From positions 1,276,096 to 1,340,095 of the forward strand of contig MNCI01015499.1 of assembly GCA_015680685.1 (NCBI GenBank): 64,000 nucleotides of DNA, written 5' to 3'. The notes beneath the pieces are model-generated. The model searched no databases and was not told where the DNA came from. It was given only the letters and a program-made list of their open reading frames with translations. Source of the stretch: Gnetum montanum (Eukaryota > Streptophyta > Gnetopsida > Gnetales > Gnetaceae). Both the position numbers and the translations under genes were made by a program. Below, in pieces: positions 43,886 through 57,100 of this stretch. Each line of letters starts with the position of its first letter. Positions within the stretch are counted from its first letter, which is position 1.

Positions 43886-46800
43886 GGGTGATAGATGAGT
43901 TTGGGCATCTACCAAGGCTATTTTAAGGCTTTTTATGACAAAAAGTAAGGTTTCTAGGGTACTCATGCTAGCTAGCATGGATGGGATGATCCCCAATGTG
44001 GATGGGATAGTTAGGTGATTTCCTAGGCTTGCCTTAAGTAGTTTTTGATGCCTAATGACTTGCAAGTCTAGCACAATGGACTGAGAAAGGAAAGAGATTA
44101 ATTTTGGCATTAATTTTAGCCTTTGGAAATCCCCACTAAAACCTAGATCTACCACCCACATTAGAGCAACGTTGGCTAGCATGGCTTTAGCATGGACACT
44201 AAGGGAACTTAGTTTTATGACATCCAAAGAGTCAAAACTAGGATTCCAGGGCTTTCCCAAGGTAGTGCAAGGCTAGATTTGTTAAAATTGGTTAATTTGG
44301 GGGCTTGAAAGTGGCAAAAAATTAGGTTTTAAGATTGTACTCCCTTAGAGCCACATTGGGCAACATGGATGGGAGGGGGCTCAACATGGAAGGTTTATAT
44401 CTAGGTTGTGATAGGGTCTAATAGGGTTAATTTGCAGTTGGGACTAGGTTTTAGCAACTATGGGCTTCTTAGCCTAGTTTTGAGGTTATTTTGAAATATT
44501 TTAAGGCATTAAATCTAGTTGGAAGATATACCTACACTAGCCACCATGGCTCTAGCATGGCTCAAGAGGGATGAACTTGCTTTTTTTTTTGGAGTGGCTC
44601 CAAAGGTAGATCAATCGTGTTTTTAGGCTCCTAATATTGTAGACAGTGATTTCTAAGGTTTTTCATCAAATTTAGCTAGGTTCAAAGGCTATTTGAGGAA
44701 ATGCATGGTCATATTCCCCTATGCCATGCTAGGCAGCATTACTCCAACGTGGATGAGGAGGCTTGGTGGATTTTAAGATCAAAAAGAGGTCAAAAAGGTC
44801 CAAACTTAAGGCTATGATATCCTAGGCTTTATTAGTGTAGGTTTTCAATCTTTGAGGATGTTGATTTGCTATCAAAAATGGAAAAGTAGCTTAGCCACAA
44901 TGCCTAGCATGGCTCAAGCCTCCCCCAACGTGGATACTTTAAGATATGAGATTTTGACAAGTTTTGATAGTAAATCAACCATGCATGTGATCTCCCAAGG
45001 TTGCCAACATTAAGGGCTAGGGTTTAGGATCAAATTTTGGCTATTTTGAAGTATTTTAGATGGTTTTGGAAGTCATCCCCCTTGGAGTCACATTGGGGTT
45101 ATGCTAGCCAACATGGCTCCAACATGGATGATCCAAGGAGGTTAACTTTTTACTAATTTTGTTTGGTTTTTTGAGATTTAATGGCTTTTGAAGATGTTGA
45201 TAGGGGTTCTAGGATGAGTGGGGGGAAGTTTGAAGTCATTTTGACTAGTTTTTGAAGTTACCCTTCTTGAGCAATGTTGCCCAACATGGCCCTAGCATGG
45301 AAAATCAAATAGAAACACCTTTTTTTAAAACTTATTTTAGCATGTTTTGATTGATCTAATGACCTCCAGTAGTGTCGGTAGGGCCCTAGGGTCAAAATAG
45401 CACAAGTTAGGGTGGTTTTGGTGTACCTGTGCATCTTCCATTGTCTTCCCTAGGGGTACCCACATTGGATCCATGTTGGCTAGCATAGGTGAGGGGGGTT
45501 CCCATTGTGGGCATGGGAGTAGTTATGAAATATGGTTCATTTTATCAAGTTTTGGCTACTAGAGGTTCCAATAAGGCCAAGAGATCCACCGTTGTCAAGT
45601 TTGGAGTCAAATATGGGAATTCTTGACATATCCCATTCATCCACACAAGGACAACATTGCCTAGTGTGGATGGGATCCCCCCTAGCATGGCTCCACTTGG
45701 GTTTAGCATTTTGATCATTTTGACTAGGTTTGATAGGGTTTTGGAGTTGCTAAGGTTATTGGGGGCTAGTGGCATGAATTTGACATTGAAATTAACTAGG
45801 TTGAGGGCTCCTTGATGTTTCATATGGTCATCCCCTTTAGGGCATGTTGGGTAGTGTGGCCCTAGCATGGATGAAGAGGGGGGAATAGCTTTTTACTATT
45901 TTTTATAACTATTAGATGCTTGAAGGGTTTGAGAGGTTTTGATAGGGTTTGAAGGCTATAGGGATATATTTTAAGGTTATTTTTGGCCATGGGTAAGGTT
46001 TTATGGGTTACCTCAAAAGTACCCATGTTGGCTAGCATGGATGAGAGGTTTCCTAGCATGGTTAAGGTTTCAGGTGTGAAGATTGGCTTGAATTTTTGCA
46101 ACCATTAACTACTGAAGGCTATGAAGAGGTGGCTAGGTCATAGGAGTGAATTTTATAATAATTTCAAGTTACCGAAAGGCTTTTATGATTTATTCCTATG
46201 GAACTCACATTGAACCCATGCTAGCTAGCATGCGTGGTGGGTTCCCCAGCATGGGGATGGAAAATGATGCAAAATTGACTCAATATTTGTCAAATTTTGA
46301 GCACTAGAGGTTAGAAAAGGCATCAAGGTTAACATAAGATAAGTAGGTGGTTGATTTTAGTAGTTTGATTTCACCCCACATCCATCCACATTAGAGCCAC
46401 ACTGGGTAGCATGAATGGAGCCCCCTCGGCATGGCTCCACCATACCTACAAGTTTTGGAGACTTTTGATTGGGTTTGACAAGGTGCCAAAGTTACCGAGG
46501 GTGATTGGAAGGGTTTAAGATCATGTGGGCACACCTTGGGGTTGGATCAAGGCTTGGTGAGCACTAGAAGATGGGTATGGATGCTATACTCCCTTGGGAA
46601 AAATTGGGCCAACATTGTTGCTTAGAGTGGCAAGTTGAATGTAGTTTTTACTCCCTATTGGGGTCTAGGGTTTCTCCATGTTGATTGCAGCTACCAAAAA
46701 TGGAAAGGGGGTAAGGTTGCATGGTCATGGGCATGGAGTGGGCAAGGACCCATGTTGGATCCATGCTATCCAATGTGGGTGAGGAGGGGTTAAGGTTGTA

Positions 46801-47170
46801 ATAGGCTTTTTTGGGTTTAAAAGTATCAAAACCTCAACATAGAAGAGGTTTTCAAGTTTGAAACCCACCATATTAGGGAGGCATTTGGTGTGATCCACAT
46901 CAAAAAATTCAAATTTTTTGAAAGTTGTTGCTAATCCCCATCATTCCTAGTGTTGGCTAGAATTTCCCCATTTTGCACTTCTAGTACACCATGAGTTTTA
47001 GTGCCCAAAATTGGCAATGGGGGCATGTAAGAGGACGTCTAGGTTTAGATCTACTTTTTATGTTTAATTCCACAAAAAATAAATCAAAAAATATCATTCT
47101 ATCTTGTAGCTCATTGAATTTGAGCTTTGGTAGAGATCTTGCTTCCAAGCCCTTTTCATCCTTAGCATGG
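43886..47170. repeat. 3.3 kb of diverged GCTAGCATGG / CCAACGTGG repeats upstream of antisense gene C
   Basis: The motifs GCTAGCATGG, CAACGTTGG, CCAACGTGGAT and GCCACATTGGG recur every 50-150 bases in diverged units, each with CTTTAGGATTTT-like spacer sequence. No frame runs through it. It lies before exon 1 of the antisense gene (47251) and after reverse transcriptase in sense order. Related pieces occur in the C LTR (GCAACGTTGGGGG near 38539) and leader (CCAACGTTGC near 56716). Confidence 0.75.
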
Positions 47171-47250
47171 TAACTTTAGATATCCCTCAAAGGTAGCATT
47201 GGACCTTGCATTTGTCAAATCTTCAAGCTTTTTCTCTCAATGTTGACACT

Positions 47251-50200
47251 ATGAAGAAGAGAGGTAACAACAGTAGGAACTAGGTCATTGAGGAGGTTAA
47301 TGTAGTAGTCCAGGGCATCTCCCACTTACCTCAACTTTTTTTGATTCAAGGATCATCTGCTAGAACTTTGAGGTAGGCCATTGTAGCCATTTTTTGTTGC
47401 TTTATGGTCATTTTTGGTGTTTTTTCTAGTTTGGGGGAACGCCTTTTTCTAGATCTATGCCATTGTGCTCAATAAAACTTGATTTTGAAAAAATTTCCAT
47501 TCCCCATTTTGATGGTATTTATGCATATCTAAGGTCTTTTGGTCATTTAGGTTTCATTTTATGTAGTTTTCAAATTAGGTCTTATCAGTTTTTAGGTGTT
47601 TTTACTAGTTTTGGTAAAAAGGGAGGCATATTTGTGAATTTTTTATTAAGAAATTTATTATAAATTGTTAAATTTCAAGGTTTTGAGTTTTTAGAATTAT
47701 TTTTAATATTTCTATTGGCTATGGTTTTGCTTGATTCAGAGTTGTAACGAAAAGGTTATGAATATTTTGGCTAAACTATATGGTTATGTTTTGTGCCATT
47801 TTCAATTTTTCCTAGAAGTTTATGAATTTTTTATAAAGAAATGGTAAGGGTTTTGTATTTTTTATGGTTATGGATGCATAGATTATGATGTAAGCATTCA
47901 AATGGTGATGGAATCATTTCATTTGGAGATATAATAATTTTTGGTGAATCTTCTATGAAACTTGTGCAAAAGGGGATTTCCAATGACAACTACATTCATG
48001 TTAATTTGGTCACATTTTCTTTTAAAATGGTTGTAAATTTTCAATTTTTTTAGTTATGATTATAAAGTTCATGATTTTAGGATTCCACCAATGGTGGAAT
48101 CACTAAAATCAAAGTTGAAATGAATTTTTAATAATTTTTTCACTAAGACTGTGCTAATTTGGGCTTTGTTTCAATTGTATCAATTTTACCCCTTGGAGAT
48201 GGGCAACATTGGCATACTAAATGATTTTTATTGTCAATGTAACATACCCTTAGGGATGCCTAGGGATGTTAGCAATGCTCTATGTTTGGTTTCATGGCCA
48301 TAGAGAAGTTTTTACTATTTTTAGTAATAATTTTCCTATGGTTGTTTTCTAGGTTGTAAGTTTGGTTATGTAAGTGTTGTTGTAAACTAAGGCAAGATGT
48401 TTATAATTTTGGTTGATAGTGTAGATGTTTTAATATTTTGTTTATAATGTTTGAAATGTGGTAAAGGCTATGAAAAGGTTGGCTCTTGAATTTTTAAAAG
48501 AATTTTGACTAACACCCTAGAGCTTTTTATGGCGGCTAATTTCATCCCTAACTAGAGCACTTAGCAAAATTTTTCATGAAACTCTAAGTGTTGCTTTATG
48601 CTAAACGTTGTAACTATGGTCCTAATCAATGTGTGTTATTTTCCCATGAAGTAACCTTTTGAAGCCCATCCTGATAGTGGTGGAGTTGATGGACATTTTA
48701 TGTTGCATCAACACTCCCAAGGCTAACTCTCCCCTCCCTAATTTGGTTTTTGAGCAAGGCTCACTATGGTTTTGACCAAGGGTAAGGGAACTCCTTTCCT
48801 ACATCCTACAAAAATTCAGTGTGATGATGTGGTCATACTTAGCTATTAATATGGCTAGTATCATAGTAGAGACCCTAATGTCCCATGCATCTAACCTAAT
48901 TATCAAGTTTATAATTGATGATCTAGAAACTTGGGTAGTAGGGGAGGCACTAGATACTAGGGATACCATCAGTACATGCTACTTGTCTGAGATCTAGAGC
49001 ATGCTAGAGTATTCTTAGTATAATGCTGATAGTACTCTAGTGGTGTCACATAGAGTCCACACATTATTCTAGAACTCCCTAGCACCGTGTACCACCTACT
49101 AGGGTAAGCATGGTTGTTATAAGTTTGTTTTTGATGTTTTTCGCTTACTTAACTTTATTTAACTTGTTGATTTTAATGCATGTATTGTAGGTACAGGGTT
49201 AATGACCAAGGTTTAATCAGGAATGATCAAACCTTAGCAATGGCTCAAATTGCATTAAATGTATTTACCAAAGGCCCTAAAATCAGGACCATCATGTATA
49301 ATCAGTTAAGAAGTAATTGTGATAGATACAATGTTGTCTTCAATCCCATCTTCAAGAAGTGTGTAGCCACCAAGACAACACACAGTTAGTGGATGGACCC
49401 CAAGCATATTAGGAAGAAGACCATTACTACTAGGACCTTCACACAAGGCTCCCCAAATAAGAAGAAGAAAGGTAAGAACAAGGAAGGTTCTTTACGTTAT
49501 GTCTAATGTTGTTATGGCTACTTAGGTTTTAAGTGTTCTATGGTCTTAACTTATGATTTTAGTTTTTTTGGTTATATCTTGGTTTTTTTATATGAACCTG
49601 TGCTAATGCTAAGCATTTGCTATAACCCTATAGGACCTTCCACATCTCCTGACATCACCTTACCTATTTCATGATGTCCCAAGGATACCCTCATCTTGAG
49701 ATTCAATGAGGTGGGGCCAACATAGAAGTGGTTGAGGGGGTAGGCACCTAGGAACATCCAAGCAAACATTGAGTGTGCAGGTTTGCTTGATGTTTTGATG
49801 ACACTTATCCCCCAATCCTTGTAATACAAATGCTAAATGTCATAGACTCCTTTAACATAGAAGCTAGATAGTTCAACACTATAGTCTTAGATGTGTTGAT
49901 CACCATACCTATTAGTGAGGCTACCTTTTTGACTTGTTTGATGTTCCTCATGATGGGATGAAAGTTGCCACTAGACTAGTAAAGAAGGCATGCCATCACA
50001 AGGAGGTTGAGGCATGATTAGGTGCCAGTCATGGCCACTCTAAGCTTTCCTTGAATGACTTCATGAATGTTGAAGTAAGGGAAGCTTATCCATTATTCAA
50101 ATCTCATGCCTTTCCTAAGCTTCTATCACAAAATAAGGTGATTGACATTGCACAGTGATGGGCCCTTAAGAAGGTCCTAACAGAGGGAACATGGTTCAAT

Positions 50201-52390
50201 TGGGCTACTTATTTGGCTACAAGGATTTAGGAGGAGATCCTTAAACTCCACAAGGACAACTCTACAATAATCCACATGCATTATGCATTCTTTGTAGCTT
50301 ATTTGAAGGGATTCGTAGATTTCTTGGTGGTAAGGAGGAATGGGTGTTTTGTGTGCTAATACCTAGACCAACTTTCTAGGACTTGAATAAAGCATATTTA
50401 TCCTACTATGCAAGACCAAAACCCACCAGAGGATGTGGGGGAATTTCTATCTATGACTAGTAATGGAGTTATTGGTAGTTAGTGTGATTTATTTGATAGC
50501 ATGGGGGAGGAGCCTCTCACAATGCTAGCTAACATTAGATGGGCATAAGAGCTATGCATAGATGTTGATGGGGTAGCCAAAGCCAATCTCAAAGAACCAA
50601 TAGAAGAAGTAGTATGAGCAACAAAAAAGCCTTCCTAGAAGAAGCTCAAGCTGAAGCTTAACAAGTCACATCAGGTAGTCACTAACATGTCTTAACTATG
50701 TTTTGACTATTCTATGTATTTTGTCTTATGGCTATATTTCTATTATATGTGTTAATCTATTTTATGTCTAACGATTATAGATAAGCATCAAGAAATGGTA
50801 GCCCAAGTTGCCATTGTGGAGGAGGAGCAAAGACGTGTAGCTGTTACAGCAGAGGAGGCACAGAGGCATGCTATTACTGCAATAGAGGAGGAACAAAGAT
50901 GTGCAAAGGAGGCACTCTTGTAGTAGCATGAGATTGAAGGATTAGCCAACATTGATTTAGATGACCTAGATTCCTTGTTTGGTGATCCATTGCCAAGTGC
51001 ATTAGCCATCATCATGCCAGAGAAGGAAGAGGAGCTAGGTATGCACATGCCTTAATGCTTCTTGTTATAGCTTATGGTTTTATGCTTGCATTATAACTGT
51101 TCAAGGATTGTTATGCTTGTTGTAGTTCTTGAGCCATGAGAAAAGGCCTCTACACCTAAGTTTTACATGAAACCATTGGTAGAAGTTCTAGATAAGATGG
51201 AGTTCATGCACAAAGTGGCCAAGGACATCATCAATCAGTTGCAACAAGTTGCACTAGATATCTGTATGAACTATGTTTTATTTGAATTAGTCATTTTGAT
51301 ATGTTGTGAAGGTATATTTGGTTATAGGTTGTATTCATGTTATGGCTATCTTAGGTTGTAGCTTACACTTATGGTTTATGGTTATGCATTGTTCATAGTG
51401 CCCTCAAGAGCATGGGATCCTAGTCATGACATGGAGTTTGACTCCTTATCAAGGCTTTCCTTCAATGTTAAGAAAGTGCCCCTAAAGTTGTATGAAAATG
51501 CCATTGAACTTGTAGTTTTATATGCAAAAACTTCATGGAAGTTCCAAAGGTCCAACAAATACCTATGAAAGCAAGTTATGGCCTTGAGGGAGGAGAATCA
51601 ATGACAAGTTGAGACAATTAGGAATCTCCAAGATTGTAAGGCCTTTGTGGAAGTCCAAGTGGCTAACATAGAGAGCCTATGAACCAAAGAGATCACATGG
51701 ACCTGTTATTGGAACATCAGCCATGACAAGGTAACACTTTCTAGGGAGATGGTGGAGTAGCAAATGTATATGGATCTCATCTTTTGAAAAGCCAAGGATT
51801 GGAAGGACTATTATGCCTTAGTCCTAGAGTGGGGCCAAACATAAAAGGATCATAAGAGAAAATACAAGGTTGATAAGGAGGCATACCTTAAGTATCTTAA
51901 GGAGGAGATGACTCAATGGTGTTCATCAAGGGGATTCAAGCAAAGAGTGCTTAATAGCTCTTTGAAAGCACTTTCATGGTGGTTAAATATCCTACTCCTT
52001 AGGTCATAATGGCTGTAGGTGAGACTTATATGGCTACAATGTCACAGAACCCACCTGATTGGATCAAAGTGGAGCCAACAAACATCCTCATAGGTATTAA
52101 TTTTGGGAATGTTGATTAGGCCAACATGATGGAAGACTAGATTCTCATCATTTGGAGACTAGTCTTGAACATCTACCCCCAAAGTTCATTGAGCTAGATT
52201 CCCCATAGGTTTGATATATATATTTTTTAATTTTTATTAAGTTATAGGTTTGTTGTTGATGCCTAATTGGCTTTATGTTGTTATATTTTAGGAACCAAGA
52301 GCCATTGGTGGCCCTAGAGGTGAGGGTGGGGATGGCCCACCACTTTCTCCTCCTGATGCCCCTTAGCATCCTCCAGTTGCTCATTTTTAG
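47251..52390 (+). pseudogene. Antisense spliced gene of element C (unknown protein)
   Basis: Eight predicted exons on the plus strand: 47251-47372, 48652-49103, 49191-49471, 49634-50674, 50781-51038, 51126-51263, 51399-52208 and 52292-52390. Donors are GTAGGC, GTAAGC, GTAAGA, GTAGTC, GTATGC, GTATGA and GTTTGA; all acceptors end in AG. The sum is 3201 bases, about 1067 codons. Landmarks are IEEVNVVVQG, KPILIVVELMDILCCIN, MASIIVETLMSHAS, DQTLAMAQIALNVF, EAYPLFKSHAFPKLLSQNK, NWATYLATRI, an acidic coiled stretch EEEQRRVAVTAEEAQRHAIT, IDLDDLDSLFGDP, KMEFMHKVAKDIINQLQQ and AKDWKDYYALVLEWGQ. Frameshifts and TAG stops are present. Lys-rich PNKKKKGKNK could be a nuclear signal. Family unknown. Confidence 0.82.
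49104..49190 (+). other. Conserved intron 2 of the antisense gene, copy C
   Basis: Donor GTAAGC after CCTACTAGG, acceptor TGTATTGTAG, 87 bases, with a T-rich tract near the acceptor. Same position as in A and B. Confidence 0.82.
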
Positions 52391-53110
52391 TTTCCCTTAT
52401 TGTTGATAGCATGATGTTTACTTTTTGTTGATGTTGATGGCTAATATTAGCCAAGAATTTATTATGGATGATTTTATGATTAATGTTTATTATTATTTGG
52501 ACACTTTTCCACATAGTGTGGATATGGCTATGTATGCTATAAACATTTTAAATTTTAATTTTTTTGTTTTAGTTTTGGATATATTATTCAAGAATTATGG
52601 TTTTGTCATGGCTTTATGCTTTGAAAGTTTTAATGTTACAAACATTATGAATGGCTATGTTTGGTTATCTTGGCTATGATGTTAAAAATGGCTAGACAAC
52701 ATAGTTGTGGGCTAAAACAAGAATAAGATAAAAAGATGCTTTCCAGTATTAGGACATGGCAAGAATAGGTCATTTAATTAGTTTGCTAGTTTAAGGTCAT
52801 GGTGGGCCATGGGAATTGCTAGTTTTAGGCCATGGTGGACCCTACGTTGAAAGGAAACATACATTTTTGTTTTTTTTTTGTTTTAAAATTTTTATGGATT
52901 TTCTGATTTTAAAGTTTTTATGTGATTTTTTTTAATGTTTATATCATGTTAAAAGAAAAGAAAAGGCTTTAATAAAAACATGAATAGAAGTATACTTGAG
53001 AATGAAAGACTAAAAATAAAGTAAGCAAAATGTCATTAATATGAAAAATAAAAACTAGACTAATTGGCTACAAATACATGTGGCTACAATGTCATAAGGG
53101 CATAGGGTGG
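52391..53110 (-). repeat. Spacer after protease of element C with TTAAACTAGC motifs
   Basis: AT-rich. On the minus strand at 52775-52860 two units read ATGGCCTAAAACTAGCA and ATGACCTTAAACTAGCA, as after protease in A and B. It is the 3' flank of the antisense gene. Confidence 0.7.
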
Positions 53111-53790
53111 GAGGATCAAGAGTGTACATTAATAGTGTAAATGCTTCCTAATCTTTGAGAGATTAGGAAATGTATATAGCCTATTTTGTACAGGCTTGTA
53201 CTCTCCATCCCCTTCACTGACAATATTGAAGGGGAGCTCTCCCCATAGTGCATCCCTAGGTCTATCATTATCATTTCTAGCTTTTTTGTCTCTCTAGGGT
53301 TGCTTAACTTTGTTGTTGGGAGTTTCTTCCTAAAACTCCACTTCATATCCTATTCTATATCCAAAATATTAATAGTCAGGGGAACCATGTTATCACCATG
53401 AATGGTGATTTCAGCCCCCTTGTAAGGAAGATGAATCTCTTGATGGATAGGTGAGGATACAACTTGTAGTTGAGCCAACCAAGGTCTTCCTAGGATGAGG
53501 TTGAACTCTAGTATTTCCTCTACCACCAAGAAATCTATAGTTATGGGGAATTGATCCCCTACCATAAAGTCTAAAGAGATGGACCCCTTAACAGCAATCC
53601 ACAATCCATTAAAGGACTTGAGAGAGCTAATGTTGTCATATGTTGTATTTGCTCCATCAAGACTAAACATTTGACTATGGTGCATGGGATGACGTTTTTT
53701 ATAGGTCCATCATCCACATGCACCAAATACACCATTTATTGGCCTACCTATATCATGATGAAAAGAGAAGCCTTGGTCACTTTGTCTTTT
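53111..53790 (-). pseudogene. Protease of element C
   Basis: Minus strand. Active-site region VHVDDGPIKNVIP, then VGDQFPITIDFLVVEEI and FNLILGRPWLAQL in the open piece 53350-53685. The C-terminal extension has DALWGELPFNI near 53220-53260. A frameshift near 53690 and a TAG before the active site break it. Confidence 0.85.
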
Positions 53791-56356
53791 TGAGGGCTGG
53801 CCTTGATTTCCCTATGTGAAACATTAGCAATGTTAACTTTGACTCCCTTGGTGAAGAGGATACCCTCACTACATGGATGGATTCTTCGTTAGCAAGAAAA
53901 TACTTGCTAATAGGGATGGAATTCAACATATTAACTAGTGCTTCCTGATGTGTAGAAAAATTCATCACTAGGTCATACAAGCTCAAGATTATGTTTTTCT
54001 ATGTTAGAGATAGCTTGACCTACTCCATCACACTTAGGAAGTTTTTGTTGTTGCCCATGGGCTTATCATCCTAGTTGTGCTTAACTTCCTCCATGCATCC
54101 CAAAATGCATACCTCATTTTTAGGTTGTTGTTGCTTCTCCTCTTTTCTTCTTCCTTGGCTCTTAGATTCAACTTGTGGATTGCTTGTCGAAGCCTAGGTT
54201 GTGGAGGTTATGGGTATAGATGATATGGAAGTGGGCTTCAATGGATCCACTTCCTTCCATGCCTTGGCCTGCTTGTTATCCTTGTTGTTAGGATTTTGCT
54301 TAGGCTTCTTCCTTTGCTTACTTAAGGTCTTTTGGTTGCCGTTGGCTGTTTGAGAGGAAGAGGCCATAACATTAGTTACCATGGGGGTTGTGGTATGGTT
54401 ATAGAAGTAGGTTGGGTTATGGTTGGATGGGGCACCCTAATGAAGAAGGGCTCTTTGGAGAACATCGGTGATGGTATCCTTATACCAAAAAGGGGTCTTG
54501 AGCTAGTGGAAGTTGAAGAGCCCCTTTCATTGCAAAGGGATACCAAAATCATGAATGGTTCCCTTGTAGGCCTTCAGTTGTCATCAACATTAAACACTAA
54601 TATGACGTATAAGCTATTTTTGGCATTCAATGGGTTCTTGTATACATGAATTGACTAGTTTCATGGTTGGATAGGGTTAGAAGCATCTAGAACCAACTCA
54701 CCTCTATTTATCATCTTTTGTAGGTCATCCTTTAGTACAAGGTAGAAGTTAGTGTTGTGACCAGGTAATTGATGATGGTGGAAAAAGTGGTTGAGTTTGA
54801 AATAGTTTGATACACAAGGATCATCTTTAGTTTCTGAAGAGGGATCCTTGGCTATCTCACATAGCCTCTCATGCTTTTTACCAGTAGTTTTCATCATTTG
54901 CTTGTATTGGATCCTCCCACTCTTCAATAGTTGATTTAAGAGTTTAGATGGCTTAAAAGGTAGCCTAGTGTATTTAGTCTTGTCTTTCCATTTGAAGTTG
55001 GGTCTAGAGGTAGTTGATGTTGTGGCCCTAAATGTTGAAGGCTAGTTGTTTTAGTTGTTAGTAGGGACCTTGGATTGATTATTTCTTTGTCCTTGATTGG
55101 TCATCTTGGTTTCTTTAGCTATCATTGCTACATCCACATTGTTTTACTTACCCCTTTCCTTGTCTCTCCATGTGTGCTAGTTCTTGTATGCCACATAGGT
55201 AGGGTCGTGGCTAGCCTCTATGGAATCCTCTATGTTCTTTGTCTAAGAGTATGCTTGACTTAGTGATTATGGATCAAGGTAGTATAGTTTTAACTTGATG
55301 AAACTATTAACCATCCCCTTGAATATAGCCAAAAGGTGGGTTTTGGCTATAGGTTCCGATATCTTGTTAAGTAGGTTGTTCCATTGTTGGATGAACTTTT
55401 CCACTTGCTTGACCTTCATTAGTTGGTCAAGGATGGTGTTGGGATTTAAGTTGTACTTGAAGTAGTTAATGAACCATGTGATCAAGTCTTCATGAGAGGA
55501 TATAGATCCTCTTAGTAGGTATATTACTAGTCAAGCATTTTCCCTATAAGAGACATAGGGAATATTCTTATGATCATATGTGGCTAGGCTTGTAACATCA
55601 AGCACTCTGAGGGATGAGAACACTAGGAGGAAGCATTAAAGGTGGGACCACAAGACTAATGGGATCATCCTGTTAAAAGTCCATGATATTAACTCTTTGA
55701 GATGTAGAAGCCTTGGGCTTCTTCACCTCCTCTGTCAAGTCTTAGATCATTTGGAATGCTTGATCTAGGTCCTGGGATGTTCCTATTGGTTGTGGTGTTT
55801 GGAAAAATGGTTGTAGTATTTATTGGGAGGCTTGGGGCCTTGCTATAACTTACAGCACTGAAGGAACAAGGGAAGTGAAGGTAGGCACTATGGCCTTGGG
55901 GGTTGCTTGTTGAAATAGCCCAACTAGGATATTTTTATGTTCATATTCTATCTTGAACTCATCCTCCCTCTCTTGATGCTCATCTAAGCTAACCTTCTTA
56001 TCTACTTCATCCATCTTAATTAATTGAGATAAGATGCACACATGAGTTTCATTGATGGGTATCTGGTCATATGGGAAAGGAATATATTCATTTCCATCAC
56101 ATTGTATAAGCTTGAATTCCCTCTTGGCTTTTACTTCCATGCAAGAAATTAACATGCTAGGCTAAATACTAGCACAAATGAAGTTATAATGATCTTCATT
56201 TATGACTAAGAAATTAGGACTTCACCCCCTAAGCCGTAGAGACTATCTACATTTGATCATGATAGGGTCTTTATGGTTGTATACCCTTATAACTTGTTGG
56301 TTGGACCCATTGTCAGTAAAGTTGAAGGGTAGGATAGTCGACTGGCTAAAAGACAT
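53791..56356 (-). pseudogene. gag: Gag of element C (broken)
   Basis: Minus strand from the ATG at 56356 (MSFSQSTILPF). HYNFICASI and EVKAKREFKLIQCDGNEYIP match the start of A. The capsid part has FIQQWNNLLNKISEPIAKTH and KGMVNSFIKLKLYYLDP (55267-55485). The knuckle region HHHQLPGHNTNFYLVLKDDL (54661-54927) has lost its first and last Cys. A Lys-rich KQRKKPKQNPNNKDNK stretch lies near 54250-54330. Stops and phase changes are frequent. Confidence 0.86.
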
Positions 56357-57100
56357 GGTTAAAATGCTAAAAATGGCTTAATAAGGTTAAAAATGGATGG
56401 GTAAAAGTGGAAATTCCAACAAATGGAATATATGGAAAGCTAAAGAAAAGTAAAAATGGTCAAAAAGGTTATAGGCTATAAATAGAAAATGGTCATCAAA
56501 GGGGGTATGCCCCTTCACTTAAAATAGTAAAAAGGTGGGTATCAAGCCCCAACCACACTAAGTGTAGTAGGGGGAAGGAAAGGGGGGTAAGATGAAAAAT
56601 CTTACATATTTCTATCTAGCATTGGGGATGGAGGTTTACTTTTGGGCAAGTAGGATTTTGCTGAAATGGAGGTGGAAACTTTGACTTTTCACAAGAAATG
56701 GTTTTTGCAAGCTACCAACGTTGCTTTTGCTAGAAAAAATTTTCATAGTAATAGGGATGAGGATTTGGATGGTGCAACCAACAATGCTAGCCTTACTAGA
56801 AAATTTTTGGAGAAAAAGTGGATGAATATTGGAATAGGAAACCAATGCTAGCTTTTGAATTCATAGAAACTATTGTGAAAATTCAAAAAACCTAAACACC
56901 TACAACTCCCATGTTGGAATTTGGTGATAGAGGGGGATGGATTGCAGTGTTGGTTTTGGTAGCCAAAAAGGGGGCTAACAAAATGTGCATAAAATACTTT
57001 AAAGATTTCAAAATCTTTCAATTGCAAGCAACATTAATACATAGGTAATATGTTTAGACATAGAATTTGGGTGGAGGCCCTTCTTCTAGTGCAAAAAAAC
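56357..57100 (-). other. Leader and primer-site region of element C
   Basis: The primer-site region TGCACTAGAAGAAGGGCC (minus, 57076-57093) matches A, with TGG changed to TGC. The leader carries CCAACGTTG (56716) and CCATGTTGG (56930) pieces, like the 43886-47170 region. No gene is seen. Confidence 0.7.

Noticed and set aside
47457-47663. 68-codon plus-strand frame just after exon 1 of antisense gene C
   Set aside because: It lies in intron 1 of the model, with no counterpart in A or B.
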